A DNA stretch of 64,000 bases from Posidonia oceanica (taxonomy: Eukaryota > Streptophyta > Magnoliopsida > Alismatales > Posidoniaceae): the NCBI GenBank assembly GCA_037176725.1, contig JAZBRS010000075.1, positions 79,936,001 through 80,000,000 of the forward strand. The letters run 5' to 3'. The translations under genes were made by a program, and so were the position numbers. The notes under the pieces were generated by a model. That model searched no databases and had not been told where the DNA came from. It saw only the letters and a list, made by a program, of their open reading frames with translations. Below, in pieces: positions 10,701 to 22,329 of the stretch (positions are counted from its first letter, which is position 1; every line of letters starts with the position of its first letter).

Positions 10701-13700
10701 ATAGTATGACTGAGAAAGTTTTAACATACTCCTTCCATCATGCTACAGTAACTAACAACTCTTTTCAGATAAAGCTCCATGGTAAAAACAGAATTACTAC
10801 ATAAGTATATATTTTTTTGGAGGGGGGGCTACATAAGAAGTCTACAGAAAGGAGCAAATGAAACTCTACAAGGACATGTTTTGTGACTAGAACTTACAGT
10901 AAGTGACAAGATTCCAGCAATAAGTCCTGTTTTGACGGCAAGACTGAAATATTCGCCATGGAAGTACAACATGTTTAGTGAAGGTGGGTTCAGCCCTTGT
11001 TGCAAATGCCCAATCTGTTAAAAGAAAACTGATATTATTTATCTATGATTACCCAATAAGAACATATACTCAAACTAATTCTGTTAAACAATTAATAAAT
11101 TATTACAATAAAATATAAAAACTACCTACCGTCTAAAGGTTCATTTGGAATTGCTTGGGCAAAACACGTTTTTGATCAAAAGGCAGTTTTTTCACTAGAA
11201 GTTATGTATTATGACTTTACTGTTAGTCTGTTAGCAGTCTTTTTAGTTAAAAACCACAGAAAATTGCTCATTGTTTTTCAAAATAAAACTATGAAAGAAA
11301 AGCCCCTCTTAGAAATGACTTTTCCTGGAAAAATTATTGTTGTCAAAAGTTACAGTTCAAACGGATCCCAAGTATTATACTATTACTATTTTATGCAGTG
11401 AACAACCCTCCAAAAATTTATATGATATCATATGTGGTGGTGTAAATTAAGTCTCACTTCAACCTGTATCATTTACGTAAAGATCGAATGTCATTCTGAT
11501 CTAGGAGTAGGAAGCTGTAAGAATAAATAATTCTGCAGTGAATGTATTCAGTTATTGATGAATTTTTATTATATGGTGAGACCTATCATTTTTTATCCTA
11601 GCTAGGATGCGTTTGGGAAAAGAAGCTGTTTTAACATTTTATGGAAAAAGTGATTCTAAGCAGAAACAATTTCCGTTAACCTTTGATTCTCTTTGAGGTA
11701 GATGATTTTTCTACTTTTGTGCTTCCAATAACTGTTTGATAATTTTTTCTAGAAAATTCTGTTTTATTAGAAGTTGGCTTTCGAGCGTCCAATCAAATGA
11801 TACCTTGGTTGTACAATGTAATAGTACTATATTTAAAAAGAAACTTCGTTATTGGTATGATATGAAAAAAAATAAAGAAGATTATTCTATTCTATTCTAT
11901 ATATATAGGTCCATGTTAATTTTCTTACAATTTTGATGTCATGGTTCTGAGCTTTAAAGACGAAGACAAGAATGGTGGAGAAGATCACTGATGTTAGTGG
12001 AGCTGCTGCTGACATCCAGAAGAGCTTAGGCCTTCTCAAGCTCTGCACAAGTGTTTTCTTGTGTCAGATATGGAAAAATATCAGAAGGCGATTTTGAAAA
12101 TTTTTTTTTTATGATGGAAGTATCTAAAAAAGGATGGAGACACTGCGTACAACCCCTGCACCAATTTGTCCATATTCTCTCAAAATCTTAATGATTTCAT
12201 GGAATCTTGTTGATTTCCACCAACGGGCCACAAATCTGTGCACTTTTATGTTATTGGATGATCAAAGTAGATGTTATCAAGTGGAATTGGATCTACATCA
12301 CTAATTAGAGACAATATTAAACTTACAATATGCCTTGCAATTAGGAGAAAAGCAAGAAAGCTTGAGCCCATGAGAATAGTTTGCCACGCCCACTGTAAAT
12401 AAACGAAAATGGACCTGTCAAAGCTTCCAACTATGGAAAACAGTGAAAACGAACACCCTCCAAGAAAAAGATAGCAACATGCATGCATGAGTGATGAGTC
12501 TCATGAATTATATCTACTTTACTTACCTCATTCTTGTTCTTGAAAACAGATATCATCACTGGAACAAAACCCATCTTGGTTGTGAAATGAGCCATCCCAA
12601 GTAATCCTTTCAACTGTTGCAGTGACACTATGATGGCAGCCCCACCCGTGAACCCTATCAGAGTTGGCTTTGATAGGAAGTCCACCACAAAACCCAATCT
12701 GCGATAAAAGTGAAATCAATTTGTTTGAGCCTTGTGGACTCAAGAGAATCTGTGTACTAGCTAGATGTGCTTTTTTAAAGCAGATCTGCTAGCTTAAGCT
12801 TTCTTTTGAACATGCGAGGGAAATTTGTTCTTGTACCTTAACAAGCCCAAAGAAGCCTGGAAAGCACCAGCAAATAAAGTGGCAGTGAAAGCTAATTGGA
12901 GGTAAAGGATGGACTCTTTATCAGGAGAAACCGCTTCTCTTAGCATGGATCCCATTACCAACGAAGCAATTGAGACGGGGCCAACAGCGAGATCCCTTGA
13001 GCTCCCAAGGACTGAATAGACTAATGGTGGGACAAAGCTTGAGTCTGCACAAGTAGCACTTAAGGGTTCAGCGTGCAGTTGACTTGCATGCGTCATCTAG
13101 TCTTTCAGGTATTACACCATATTTTATGGTGTAAGTTAGTATCTGGGTCTAGTTCTTCGTGATATGCTTGTGGATGTTCATTAATTCTATATTACAGATA
13201 TAATGAAAATTTTAGCACCAGTTAAACATCTTTGGTTATGTACTAGATCTTGTTGGTTTCATAGTTGACAGTTGGAAAAATATCAATATACGATATGAAG
13301 TACATAGGCCAATGATTAAAACTTACATAGGCCAATGATGGGAGGCAAGTTGGCAAGCTTTGCATAGCTGATACCCTGAGAGAAGTAAAACATATGTACC
13401 ACATGACCATGCAAAAACCCATGCAATAATAATATTATGGAGTACAAACAAACCCACCACTACTTGTCAAAGTTAAAGAAGTGCGAAGTCAGATGGTCAC
13501 CTGTGGGATGGCTAAGCTGGCAATGGTGAGACCTGAGACAAGATCAGACTTGAGAAGCTGCAGGCTGTACTCTGATCCCCAGTCGAAGATAGGAAAGAAG
13601 TACCGAATGCCGAGCACCAACCTCCTTAAGAAGTTCTGACCTTTGAACTGGTATAGTGGATCATCTGGAAAGAAGATCTCCCCAAGCCTTTGTTTCAAAG

Positions 13701-13911
13701 CTTGGAAGGTAGTTTTCTGTGGTGGGAGAGAGACCTCGTGTATCTCCATGGATGGGTTTGATGGGGGTGGAGGGAAAGGCAGTGAGGACTCAAGGTCGTG
13801 TAGAAAACCTGAGAAGTCCTCTATTCTATTAGACCCACTTCCGACCATCTTCACCTGATGATCAGAAGAGGAAACTAGAGGAAGGACTGTAGTGGAAGGT
13901 AGAGATGGCAC
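7799..13911 (-). CDS. SULTR3;3: Group-3 sulfate transporter (SULTR3;3-like), 13 exons
   Basis: SLC26/SulP anion transporter; group 3 acts on plastid or plasma-membrane sulfate movement. Exons in gene order: 13911-13501, 13375-13327, 13044-12837, 12698-12527, 12392-12327, 12042-11929, 11014-10898, 9205-9079, 8955-8669, 8580-8390, 8300-8215, 8115-8039, 7942-7799. Every intron is GT-AG, and the 2049 nt give 682 codons plus TGA without a break. Hallmarks: FFPDDPLYQF near the N-terminus, GLTIASLAIPQGISYAKLAN, SSRDLAVGPVSIASLVMGSM, a multi-span membrane core, GSFSRSAINYNAG, and a C-terminal STAS domain with AVTAIDTSGIEAL carrying the usual Thr/Ser site. The N-terminus EVSLPPQKTTF points to SULTR3;3. 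Downstream in-frame ATGs at 13848 and 13749 are alternative starts (661 or 628 residues). A TATA box at 13940-13935 would put transcription start near 13908, which favours 13848 or 13749. Confidence 0.93.
9206..10897. other. Long AT-rich intron between transporter exons 7 and 8
   Basis: 1.69 kb, the largest intron of the gene. It is very AT-rich with A/T homopolymers and a few short purine microsatellites (GA repeats near 10455-10480, CT near 10250). I see no coding sequence or clear transposon borders, although its size against neighbours of about 80-900 bp suggests an old insertion. Confidence 0.5.
11144..11364. mobile_element. MITE-like insertion in transporter intron 6
   Basis: The ends are imperfect inverted repeats: GGTTCATTTGGAATTG on the left against GGATCCGTTTGAACTG read inward from the right, about 12 of 16 matched. 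The small AT-rich body without coding capacity resembles hAT-type MITEs common in plant introns. The TSD is not clear, so borders are approximate. Confidence 0.4.
11606..11806. mobile_element. Second MITE-like insertion in the same intron
   Basis: The left end (AGGATGCGTTTGGGAAAAG) has the GCGTTTGG core typical of plant hAT-type MITE termini. The right end (TCAAATGATACC) is a weak inverted match. It may be a decayed relative of the insertion at 11144-11364. Evidence is weak on the right side. Confidence 0.3.
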
Positions 13912-13934
13912 AAGGGAGAGGTGGAGTGGAGGGA

Positions 13935-13940
13935 TTTATA
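13935..13940 (-). promoter_or_regulatory. TATA box of the sulfate transporter gene
   Basis: On the minus strand the sequence reads CCTATAAATCC, a good plant TATA consensus, only about 25 bp upstream of the first possible ATG (13911). With a usual TATA-to-start distance of about 30 bp, transcription would begin at or inside that ATG. This is inferred from spacing only. Confidence 0.5.
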
Positions 13941-16900
13941 GGAGGAAAGGTGGAAGAAAGAGGTATCATATGAGTTGATGAATAAAGTTAGATCTTATCT
14001 GATTAAGTGGAGGGATTATCCAATCAATGCAAGCAACAGAAACAAAACAGAGAAATAAAGTTAGATCTTATCTGATTGAGTCGTTCCGAAGGATTTGCCT
14101 TAGAGAAAATAGCGACCCACATCGATACATAGGGTTCCACGTTTTTCCTCTCAAGATAAAACGATCCAGTAGATAGAAAACGTACCGGGTTCTCGTCTAC
14201 AGGGCGATCACATGCACCTCAGTCGTCTCAGAATCAAATAGCACACCAGTCGGCAAAGAGGGATGCGTCACAGTTTCGTTTTTAAGGAACACAGAATCGT
14301 CAGAGAGAAGAGACAGAAAAGAAAAGTGCGTGAGAGGAAGAATAGTTAGTATGTAACTATCTACCCTTTCGCCCCATATATCTGTCTCTATAAGTCTGAC
14401 CCTTTCCACGCAATTTGGTTTGGAAACACCCGTTCGAGGACACGTTTTGACTGGCCAGATCGTTATTAATTAAGGTATGACTTTAATTAAAATTGATTAA
14501 CTAGTGTAATTTTGTGCAAAAAGTATCCAAAGATCGGGGACCATTCCCTCAAGCCTCAAGCCTGAAGCTTGAGAATGGCCCTATGCGCGTGCGCGCATGT
14601 GTGTGGTCATCCATGCCTAATCCAAGCTCTTGCGAACAATTGTTTTAGAGCTTCTTGGAAATAAGATCATCTAAGATTTTACTATTCTCCAATGTAGTAC
14701 TAAATTCCCACACTCATGTATAAAAGTATCCTTCAAAATATTCCCTGCAATAGGCTTACAACTTTGGACTTATTATTAAACATTTAATCATTATTAACAA
14801 AGACATAGTAAAAAACTTAACATAAGTATTATTTAATTAAGTATCATGGACTTAATTAAGTCTAATTTAAATCCAATTAATTAAATGTTCAGTAGTAATT
14901 ACATAAGCACTACAATTTTGTTAAGACTTTATTTTCATGGAGTTGGAGAGAGTGGATTCACGTTAATTACCGACCTAACAAAGTGAGATCAAGGTATGAT
15001 TATTGCTGTTGAAAATTTTAATACACAGAGTAAATGAAAACACTCAAAGTAGGTTTAATTTGACATGATATTATTCTTTCTAGCATATAATGTATTTCCA
15101 ATCAAGACGACATGCAGTACGATTGCTTATTCTCCTCATTTTGGAGCCTCGGGTGTCTTTCCATGGAAAGAACAATAAGGGATGCTTGGAAGACAACACG
15201 ACAAAGGGTACTGTTCTTTAGCATCTGTTAGACTGTTACCTGAGGTAAAAGTAAATGCAACCAATAAGTTTGTAAACATATATATATATATCATGTTAAT
15301 CATTAAGTTTCTTTAATAATTAGATGTAGAGTTTGTTTATTTATGAATTATTTGATGACACATAAATTATTTGAGAAGTGATGACATAACATAGAAATGA
15401 TTAATAATTGTTCAAAAAGCTCACAAGACCTAGCTTTTTGGATTTTTTTAGACATAGACCATATTGACATAAAAATACGAATAATCCAACTTAGTTGCCA
15501 AATAGACCATATATTACAGGATGTTCTACATTTTTAATTGTGGGAAGAAAATTAAAGTGAAGAACACTAGAGAGAATGATATAAAACCTTCTAAGACAAT
15601 TAATGTAACCCTAATATTTAATTAAGGATTAACCATACGAATATTATGTTTCTAGTTGTGGGATACAAACCAGAAATTAATAAACCAAACTGCACAACAT
15701 TTGGGTCCAATCTTATGATATATACTTACCACCTTTAATTATGCTCCAGAAAAAAAAAACAACCCTATGATTTATATATGCGCGCAAATGGATCCCACTT
15801 GTATAGAGATTAGAGACGCCTAAGACCAGCATGAAGATACCTGCTGTTCTAAAAGCGAAGCTCAAGCGGACTCGTATGGACAGAAATATAACCGAATCTC
15901 TCGCAATTTTTATCAAGAGACCCTCCTCGTCGTGCACAATAGAAGTGTGGAAGAGGAAACTTTCACAAAACTTCTAATAATTTCTTCCCTATGTTGCATG
16001 TTGTTCATTTTCTTTTCTTGGAAGACTCTGACTACCTTACCGAAAACTGAAAACCATCCCATACAATTTTCTTTTCTTCTGTTCTGGACTTCTATGGTCT
16101 TTTCTCAAAACTACGAACACAGGTGAAAAACATAAAAAACCGAGGACCGATTTCAGCATGAACTTAGTGAAAAAAAAAAAAGAACGGCTGGAAATTTCAA
16201 TTGGAGGATTTTGACACTCTCGCATTAACTTAGATCCACTTGTACAAGCTTCCCGAGGTGAGACTCTATTACAGTTGATATTTAGGCATGAGTATTGAGT
16301 AATAGTACGGATTGAACCTCATTCATGTTCTCTTTTGACAAATTAAGAGAACAAGCAAAATGTAAGATCTGATTTGGCCAGAGACAGCGGATATTTATGT
16401 AATAATTCACAACAGATAATAGTTCTCGGAGACCCAAAGCACTGGCATTTAATGATCATAGCCTGATATACACCTGCATTTTTATTTTCTTCTTCTTTTG
16501 AGAATCGATATACACCTGAGTTGGCCATGCAAGCTACTCGGCTTCACGAAGACGGTTGTTCTCTTTATTTCCAGCAATGGCAGTAGTTAAAAAGGCAAGG
16601 AAACATAACCGTTCTTTTTTTTTTTGCAAACTAACATAACCGTTCTTTTAAATCACTTCTTTCTAGCTATCCAGACGCCCTTTTTCTCGAAATCTAACCA
16701 CGACCACACATCCTCTGCTGTCACCCGCGGGCTAATAGTCACCTTCAAGTGATCCTACAGGCATATTCGGATCTTCCAAAGAAAGATGACTACTAACTAG
16801 AGCTTTATTGCGCATGATCTATCGTTAGTTTAAACTTAATGTCATGCAAGAGGTCCTTAATGAGAAGATATCCTTCATCATGATTATCTAGTGGCATCAT

Positions 16901-17166
16901 CGTGCATTCCCAGCTAATGAGATGTTTCTTCAGTACTTATATGCCTTTTTTTTTAAACCTTGTTCTTGGATACGCGGGGGATGGGAAGTGAATTTGGTTG
17001 GTAGAGAATACAAGTGAATTTGTCAGAATTTATTCGTCACTGTACTGTACGCCTGCTTTGTTTTATCAAAGGAAGGATTGAAAGGAATATAGCTAGTCAA
17101 AGAGTCACTATGTAAAGGGTCTACCTAGCTTGTCCTATTGCCGCCAATCATCTCCATGCTAATGCT

Positions 17167-17209
17167 AGTTAGGGTTAGCATTGTGAGGACCTCTCAACAA
17201 GAAGAAGGA

Positions 17210-17248
<39 letters not shown>

Positions 17249-17310
17249 CGTAGACAACTATACATATATATAGTTAGGGTTAGCATTGTGAGGACCTCTC
17301 AACAAGAGGA
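17167..17310 (+). repeat. 38-bp direct duplication flanking a TA microsatellite
   Basis: The block beginning AGTTAGGGTTAGCATTGTGA and ending ACCTCTCAACAAGA occurs at about 17167-17204 and again at about 17272-17309. Between them is a TA dinucleotide run (about 17217-17244). The second copy is followed by another partial repeat of GAGGACCTCTC. This looks like a local duplication, perhaps by slippage or double-strand break repair. Confidence 0.75.
17217..17244. repeat. TA dinucleotide microsatellite
   Basis: An uninterrupted TA repeat of about 14 units. Confidence 0.9.
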
Positions 17311-17950
17311 CCTCTCAGCTAGAAATTATATAGTATGTTACTTAGGTCTAAGTCTAACTCGTAATAAAAACAACAAGATGAAGCATGAGCATGAGTTTTG
17401 AATAGCTAGGAACTAGAGCAGAGATAAAAGTTGTATAACGTCAATATATGTGATCGATGTTGGTTTCCCAGAAAAAAAAGACTACTCTAACGAGTGAAAA
17501 GGAAGACTAACGTTCTCTTAAAAGGAATTTGATGGTTGGGAATGGAGGTATATAGACGTCTTTTGTCAATGAGACAGATAGTGTCAATGGATCATGAAGA
17601 AAAGAACTTAGATTTCTAAAACAGAATGAACGTGATATGCTACGTACACAAGAAAATAAGCGAATGCTACTAGAACTATTTTGAAACGAGACATGATGAA
17701 GAAAGTAATTGTAATACGTTATGAGATAAATATCAAAATATTGTGGAAACGATAATAGAATGCTATGGAAGATTAAGGCAAGGTTAATAAGACTCATTTT
17801 TGTACACGATACTACAAGAACTAATATAATGTACAATGTACACAAGAATGATATGATATGACAGAAAAGCACGTAGGTAACGCCCACTAATAGATATTTT
17901 GGCATCATTATCCCATTTCCTTGGAAAAATATATTGCCCACAATTCATCT

Positions 17951-18121
17951 TTAGGTTCTGTTTAGACATGCTTCTAGAACTACGGTTTTTAATCGAAAGT
18001 CAATTTTTTACATTCAAAGAAAGTATTGGAAAAAAAAAACACCGTTTGGAATTGTATTTTTTGGAGATACACTTTTTGTCAAAAGTTGTAGTTTCAATTG
18101 CACAATATCAAACGGGGTAAT
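17951..18121. mobile_element. MITE-like element in intergenic DNA
   Basis: The left end GGTTCTGTTTAGACATGC and the right end (read inward) TACCCCGTTTGATATTGT share the GTTT core and partial inversion symmetry with the intron insertions. The body is short and AT-rich with CAAAAGTTGTAG near the right end, similar to CAAAAGTTACAG in the element at 11144-11364. This suggests the same family. Confidence 0.35.
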
Positions 18122-19516
18122 AGTTGGCTTTGTCAATCAAAATAGACTTTTGTACATCAAATAGTATGTTCTTCAAGGACACGAGCGCACATTGATAATC
18201 CTAGAATTATTTATGGTGCAACAAGCCAGCAATATCGAAAAGTGAACAAAATTACTAGCATTCAGGGATGGCGTCACTTATGTGCAAAGGGATGGTCTCT
18301 ATGAAGTTCATGTGTTGGATCAACATGCATGGGAATCTCCTTCCATATATGATGATGTCGTTCAATCCTCCTACGTGCACAAATCTGAACCCTAGAGCAT
18401 GGCCTGAGCAGCGCCTTTTGTCTGATGTTCTAGTGGGATTACAGAAGGTTCGACCAATACTGGCAATATTGAAGCTTGAAGGCCACACCTTGCATCCAAT
18501 ACCAATATTATATGACCTCAACATAATGAATTTGGAAAAGAGTTAGAAGAAATACAAAGAGGAAACATTTAAATAGACCTCATCAGTCCGTTACATGACA
18601 GGGGCACACCTCCTTGATAGAACATTCTTTCTTCGATTGAAGATTTAGCAGAGGTTGAGTGCAATAAACTGGGAGTAGTGTGGTGCATGAGGAGGACAAA
18701 AACAACATGTCGTGGTTACACGTACATGTATTTGGAATAAAAGCTATATATACATCAATGTAAAATCAATTAATGATACTAGTGACAAGCACTAGTTGAT
18801 TCTTCCTTATCTGCATTGACATTACAACATATAGTACTAACCCGTTTCAAACTTCCCAATTTTCAAACCGAATAAAAGAGAACGACTTCTAAAAGCCAAC
18901 ACCTAACTTGACAGGAAAACGCAAGTGCTTGCAAGAAAATCATTGTGATGAGATATATTGTGCCATTTTCTCATCCACAGAAAGAGCTAAGACAAAAAGG
19001 TGCGCAAGAAACCTATAGGAAACCGTCAACGCAATCATGCTTCTCCTTTTGCAATTTGAGAGGTTTTCATATCAGCCCGCGTCTTTTCACATCAGATATA
19101 TTGTGGACGGCTATCTTCTTCTTGTGATATCGAAAGAGTTGACCACTCCACAAAACCATTTAGGTCTGATCAGTGTCGACTGTTCTTGATGGTGGCTGTC
19201 TACTAGGATATACACGTTATTGACAATGGTCATTGACAGTCACCTCCTCTTCTACACAATGTGATGTACGATTGAAATGTAGGCCATCGGATCCGATTGA
19301 ATGGCACTCCATTGCTGAGGGTTTATCCCGAGGAATATACTCCCACTAGAACAAAACAAGTGTGTGGCACTGCGTAACCAAGATATCTGACATCTCCTTT
19401 TGTCCATAGAAGTCGACTTTAAGAATATTCAAATGGTGCAGCAAAGGTGATGCCATGCATTTCTCTAAGGTTTGTTCACGCTTGGGTGGAGAGCGCACTC
19501 GAGTGGTTTTGCATAG

Positions 19517-20640
19517 TGTAAATATTATGTCCGTATCTTCAATTTTACATGATTTTTACATTGACATCTTAAACTTTAAAAGAATTTATTTTGATATCCT
19601 CAAGTATTATCGTCACTCACATTAATATTTTCGTCAGTATTAAGATATTTTACAATTTTTTTTGACAATAATACCTTTTCACATATGGATCTTCAGTCAC
19701 TACCCTCAACTTCTTTATTGTCTTCCTCTACCATCTCGTCTCCCTCCTTATCTCTATCCACTTCATCTTTCTCCTTAGAAACACCATCGTCCTCACCTTC
19801 TTCAATCAGTCCAAGCACCAACACCCCTCTGACGTCGTCTCCATCTCCTCCGACCACCACTCCATCTACGACAAGTTCCTCTAAGCTGTCGTTGATGTCA
19901 ACAACAACAACCACGATATTCCACCACTGCCGACACAACAGCATCTGCAGATTTGCACGGCTGCTAAGGTGGTGTACGACGACAAGGCCATCTACCTTGT
20001 CGAGGCTAGGCTTGAGAGGTTATGGTTCCAGAGGAACAATTCAGAGCATGTGATGGAGAAGCATGACGACGGAGTGAAGAAGCTACGACGAACAAGCACG
20101 GACGTCTTGGGGAAGAAGAACAAGACTGTCATTACTGTCGAGCCCTTTGGCGTCACCTCTCTCACAGAGAAGACTGTCGTCTCCGCCAACCCCACCTTCT
20201 CTGAGGTGGGGATCGGGTCACGAGGTCAGGATCGGGTCGCACCATCACCGTCGGAGGTGGGGATCGTGCTAGAGGTGAAGACGGAGGCTCGCGAGGTCGG
20301 GATTGGGTCGTTGTTGTCACCGTTGGAGTCGAGATCGAGATCGAGATCGAGGTTCTTGCCACCGTTGAGAACTTGGGGTCGTCGAGAAATGGGAGAAAGA
20401 AACCCTGGCTCGTGGATGGAAGTTAGGGAGAATTGGTGAGAAAGAAAGAGAGAGGGTTTATTTGAGAAGGGTATAACGGGAAAAACATTATTTCTTTAAA
20501 CGGCGTTAGCATTTAAATTTGAAATTGAGACAAAATAGAAATTGAAGGAACCAAAGTGATCCCTTTTAAAGTTTAGGATACCGAAATAAGAATCGAATAT
20601 AATTGAGGATACCAATATGAAAATAATCCTTTTACATATT
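19517..20640. mobile_element. Pack-MULE-like element with long inverted termini
   Basis: The outer 150-180 bp on each side are imperfect inverted repeats. On the left, GTATCTTCAATTTTACATGA and then CTTAAACTTTAAAAG. Read inward from the right, GTATCCTCAATTATATTCGA and then CCTAAACTTTAAAAG. Inside the arms the composition switches sharply from AT-rich to GC-rich (19685-20440). Long TIRs around a GC-rich cargo are the architecture of Pack-MULEs. No convincing 9-bp TSD was found, so borders are approximate. Confidence 0.6.
19685..20439 (+). pseudogene. GC-rich cargo of the Pack-MULE-like element, unidentified
   Basis: The captured segment starts with an ATG (MDLQSLPSTSLLSSST...) in a Ser/Thr-rich frame. 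The more protein-like reading is in another frame and spans about 19830-20160: VVSISSDHHSIYDKFL, a stop, then AAKVVYDDKAIYLVEARLER and LWFQRNNSEHVMEKHDDGVK. This has mixed charged and hydrophobic residues, unlike its shadows, and is probably a fragment of a host gene. I do not recognise the family. The second half (20190-20400) is a degenerate repeat of GGTCGGGATCGGGTC-like sequence. Confidence 0.4.
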
Positions 20641-20787
20641 TTGTCAAGCCGGGATCTAGAGTGCAATGGGAGAGGCAAGTGGCTTGTCTTCTCTAGGGTT
20701 TTAGCCCTATGCATGTCCACTACCATATGGATTTCTCGAGATATGATTGATTTCTAGACATTCTCAAGTATCAAGGATTAATATGAA

Positions 20788-20796
20788 GTTTTAAAA
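20788..20796 (+). repeat. Left 9-bp TSD of the outer MULE
   Basis: GTTTTAAAA lies immediately before the left TIR. The right flank of the element (63399-63407) is ATTGTAAAA, matching at 7 of 9 positions. Nine-base TSDs are diagnostic of Mutator superfamily elements. Confidence 0.65.
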
Positions 20797-20890
20797 GAAC
20801 AATTTCCTTAATGGTATCCTTAACTATACCTATTTTTTCACTTCACTGCCTTCATTTATAAACCATTTACTCTGGTACTCTTAGTTATTA
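20797..20890 (+). repeat. Left TIR of the outer MULE
   Basis: An inverted copy of about 63305-63398. Conserved blocks are AATTTCYTTAATG, the 16-base CTATTTTTTCACTTCA, and CATTYACTCT. Divergence is substantial, indicating age. Confidence 0.8.
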
Positions 20891-21049
20891 CCATTAGTTA
20901 ATTTAGTACTTTTATTAGGAAATGTTTGCTTTACACAAAAAAAAGGACCAAAATGCCCCCCTAATGTAGAAATATAACCTAAATGGGCGTTCGTTAGCTA
21001 TCTCCTCTTTCATTTCCCTTCTCCTTCTTCTTTCTCACTTCAAAACCCT

Positions 21050-21360
21050 AGAGGAAAGCTGTCACCCGCCACCATGCCCACCTTGTCGTCCTGCTCTTCA
21101 CTTTCGTGTCGGAGATTGAAGCAACCAAGCCCCTTGAAGAAGAAGCTCTTTGTTACTGTGGTTTGCTCTCCCCCATGGTGACAGCTTGGACGATATACAA
21201 CCCTGATCGACGGTTCCATAGGTGCTCAAGATTCAAAAGAGGTGGTTACGGGTTTTTTTAGTGGATAGATCATCCACTAACTGAACGTAGAGTAGAGGTA
21301 ATTTGAATGCTCCGTCAACAAGTGGACAAGATTAAGGCATAGAGAAATGGCCAAGCTTTT
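21050..21360 (+). pseudogene. zf-GRF zinc-finger protein fragment in the MULE
   Basis: In one frame (from about 21129) the sequence reads EEEALCYCGLLSPMVTAW, then TIYNPDRRFHRCSRFKRGGY and GFF-stop-WIDHPLTER. This is a GRF-type zinc finger: CxCG, the SWT-like block (here TAWT), NP.RRF..C, and G.GFF.W.D. A stop in the GFF.W box and another soon after break it. Plant MULEs and CACTAs often carry or neighbour zf-GRF genes. Here it converges with the transposase on the opposite strand. Function is unknown; the GRF fold binds single-stranded nucleic acid in other proteins. Confidence 0.65.
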
Positions 21361-21539
21361 CCCCAAATCCAATATATGAAGCCTTCTGTTATCTTTCATG
21401 TTCCATTTTTTGCTTTGTTTTCATGAGATTAAAATGATTTTTAGTTGGAGTGATATTAATTTGGTCTTGTAATGTACCAATTGTATCTACTTTTCAATTG
21501 AATGAAATGGAATTGAATTTGGATCAACATATAAAAGTA

Positions 21540-22190
21540 TTTGTGTTTACCTTCATTCTCCTGCCAATATTCTAGCATCGAGATCAACATATAAAAGTGT
21601 TTATGGTTCTTGAACTAGAAATGGATCAAACCAGTGTTTATGGATCCTGAAATGAATTGTGCTTGCATTCTTGAACACTCTTGAACTATAAAAGTGAGTG
21701 TTGATGTTTATGGATCCTGAAATGAATTATGTTTAGAACATTCTTGAATTAGAAACATATAAAAGTGCTTGCATTCCTAATTTGAACTAGAAATGAAATG
21801 GAATACTGGAAAAGAAATGAATTGTATTCTTGAATTACTTACAACAACAACATCAACCTGTAGCACATGAATATGTTCATAACAACATCAACATTAAGAT
21901 ATGAATTTGTTCTAAAGAAAGTTTACCAACAAGAACATCAACAACACTGACAATGACATGTAGCACATGAATATGTTCATAATAACATCAACATCAAGTT
22001 ATGAGTTTGTTCTAAAGAAAGTTCACCAATAAGAACATATTCAACGAGAACATCAACAACAATAACAATAATGACCTGTAGTACATGAATATGTTCATAA
22101 TAATATCAACATCAACATCAACATCAACAACCCAACGATAATAGTTTGTTCAACATCAAGATATGAATGTGTTCTAAAGAAAGTTCACTA
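21540..22190 (+). repeat. Degenerate tandem repeats inside the MULE
   Basis: Two repeat families adjoin. At about 21540-21830, TGGATCCTGAAATGAATT, CTTGCATTCTTGAAC and ATATAAAAGTG recur several times. At about 21855-22190 there are three degenerate copies, about 105-120 bp each, of a unit containing GTAGCACATGAATATGTTCA, AACATCAACATC and TTGTTCTAAAGAAAGTT. There is no coding potential. Confidence 0.6.
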
Positions 22191-22329
22191 ATAAGTCTCT
22201 ACTTAAACACAAAATAAACCCAACGATATGGAAACTAAATGCCATGGCTAGATTCCTGAGTTGAAATGTTTTGGACTACAGTTTATGCAGACTGTGCTTT
22301 CCTTGGGGGCAGTTTTGCTCTTTCTCCAA

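Larger units (their letters stand above)
13942..19516. other. Intergenic region upstream of the transporter
   Basis: About 5.6 kb, AT-rich, with no gene that I can support. The proximal part should contain the transporter promoter. It includes a TA microsatellite, a 38-bp direct duplication and one MITE-like element, each listed separately. An open stretch at 18268-18546 on + and its antisense counterpart show no family motif and are not called. Confidence 0.5.

Noticed and set aside
18255..18546. Open frames of about 90 codons on both strands
   Set aside because: No recognisable motif on either strand; the length is within chance for this composition.
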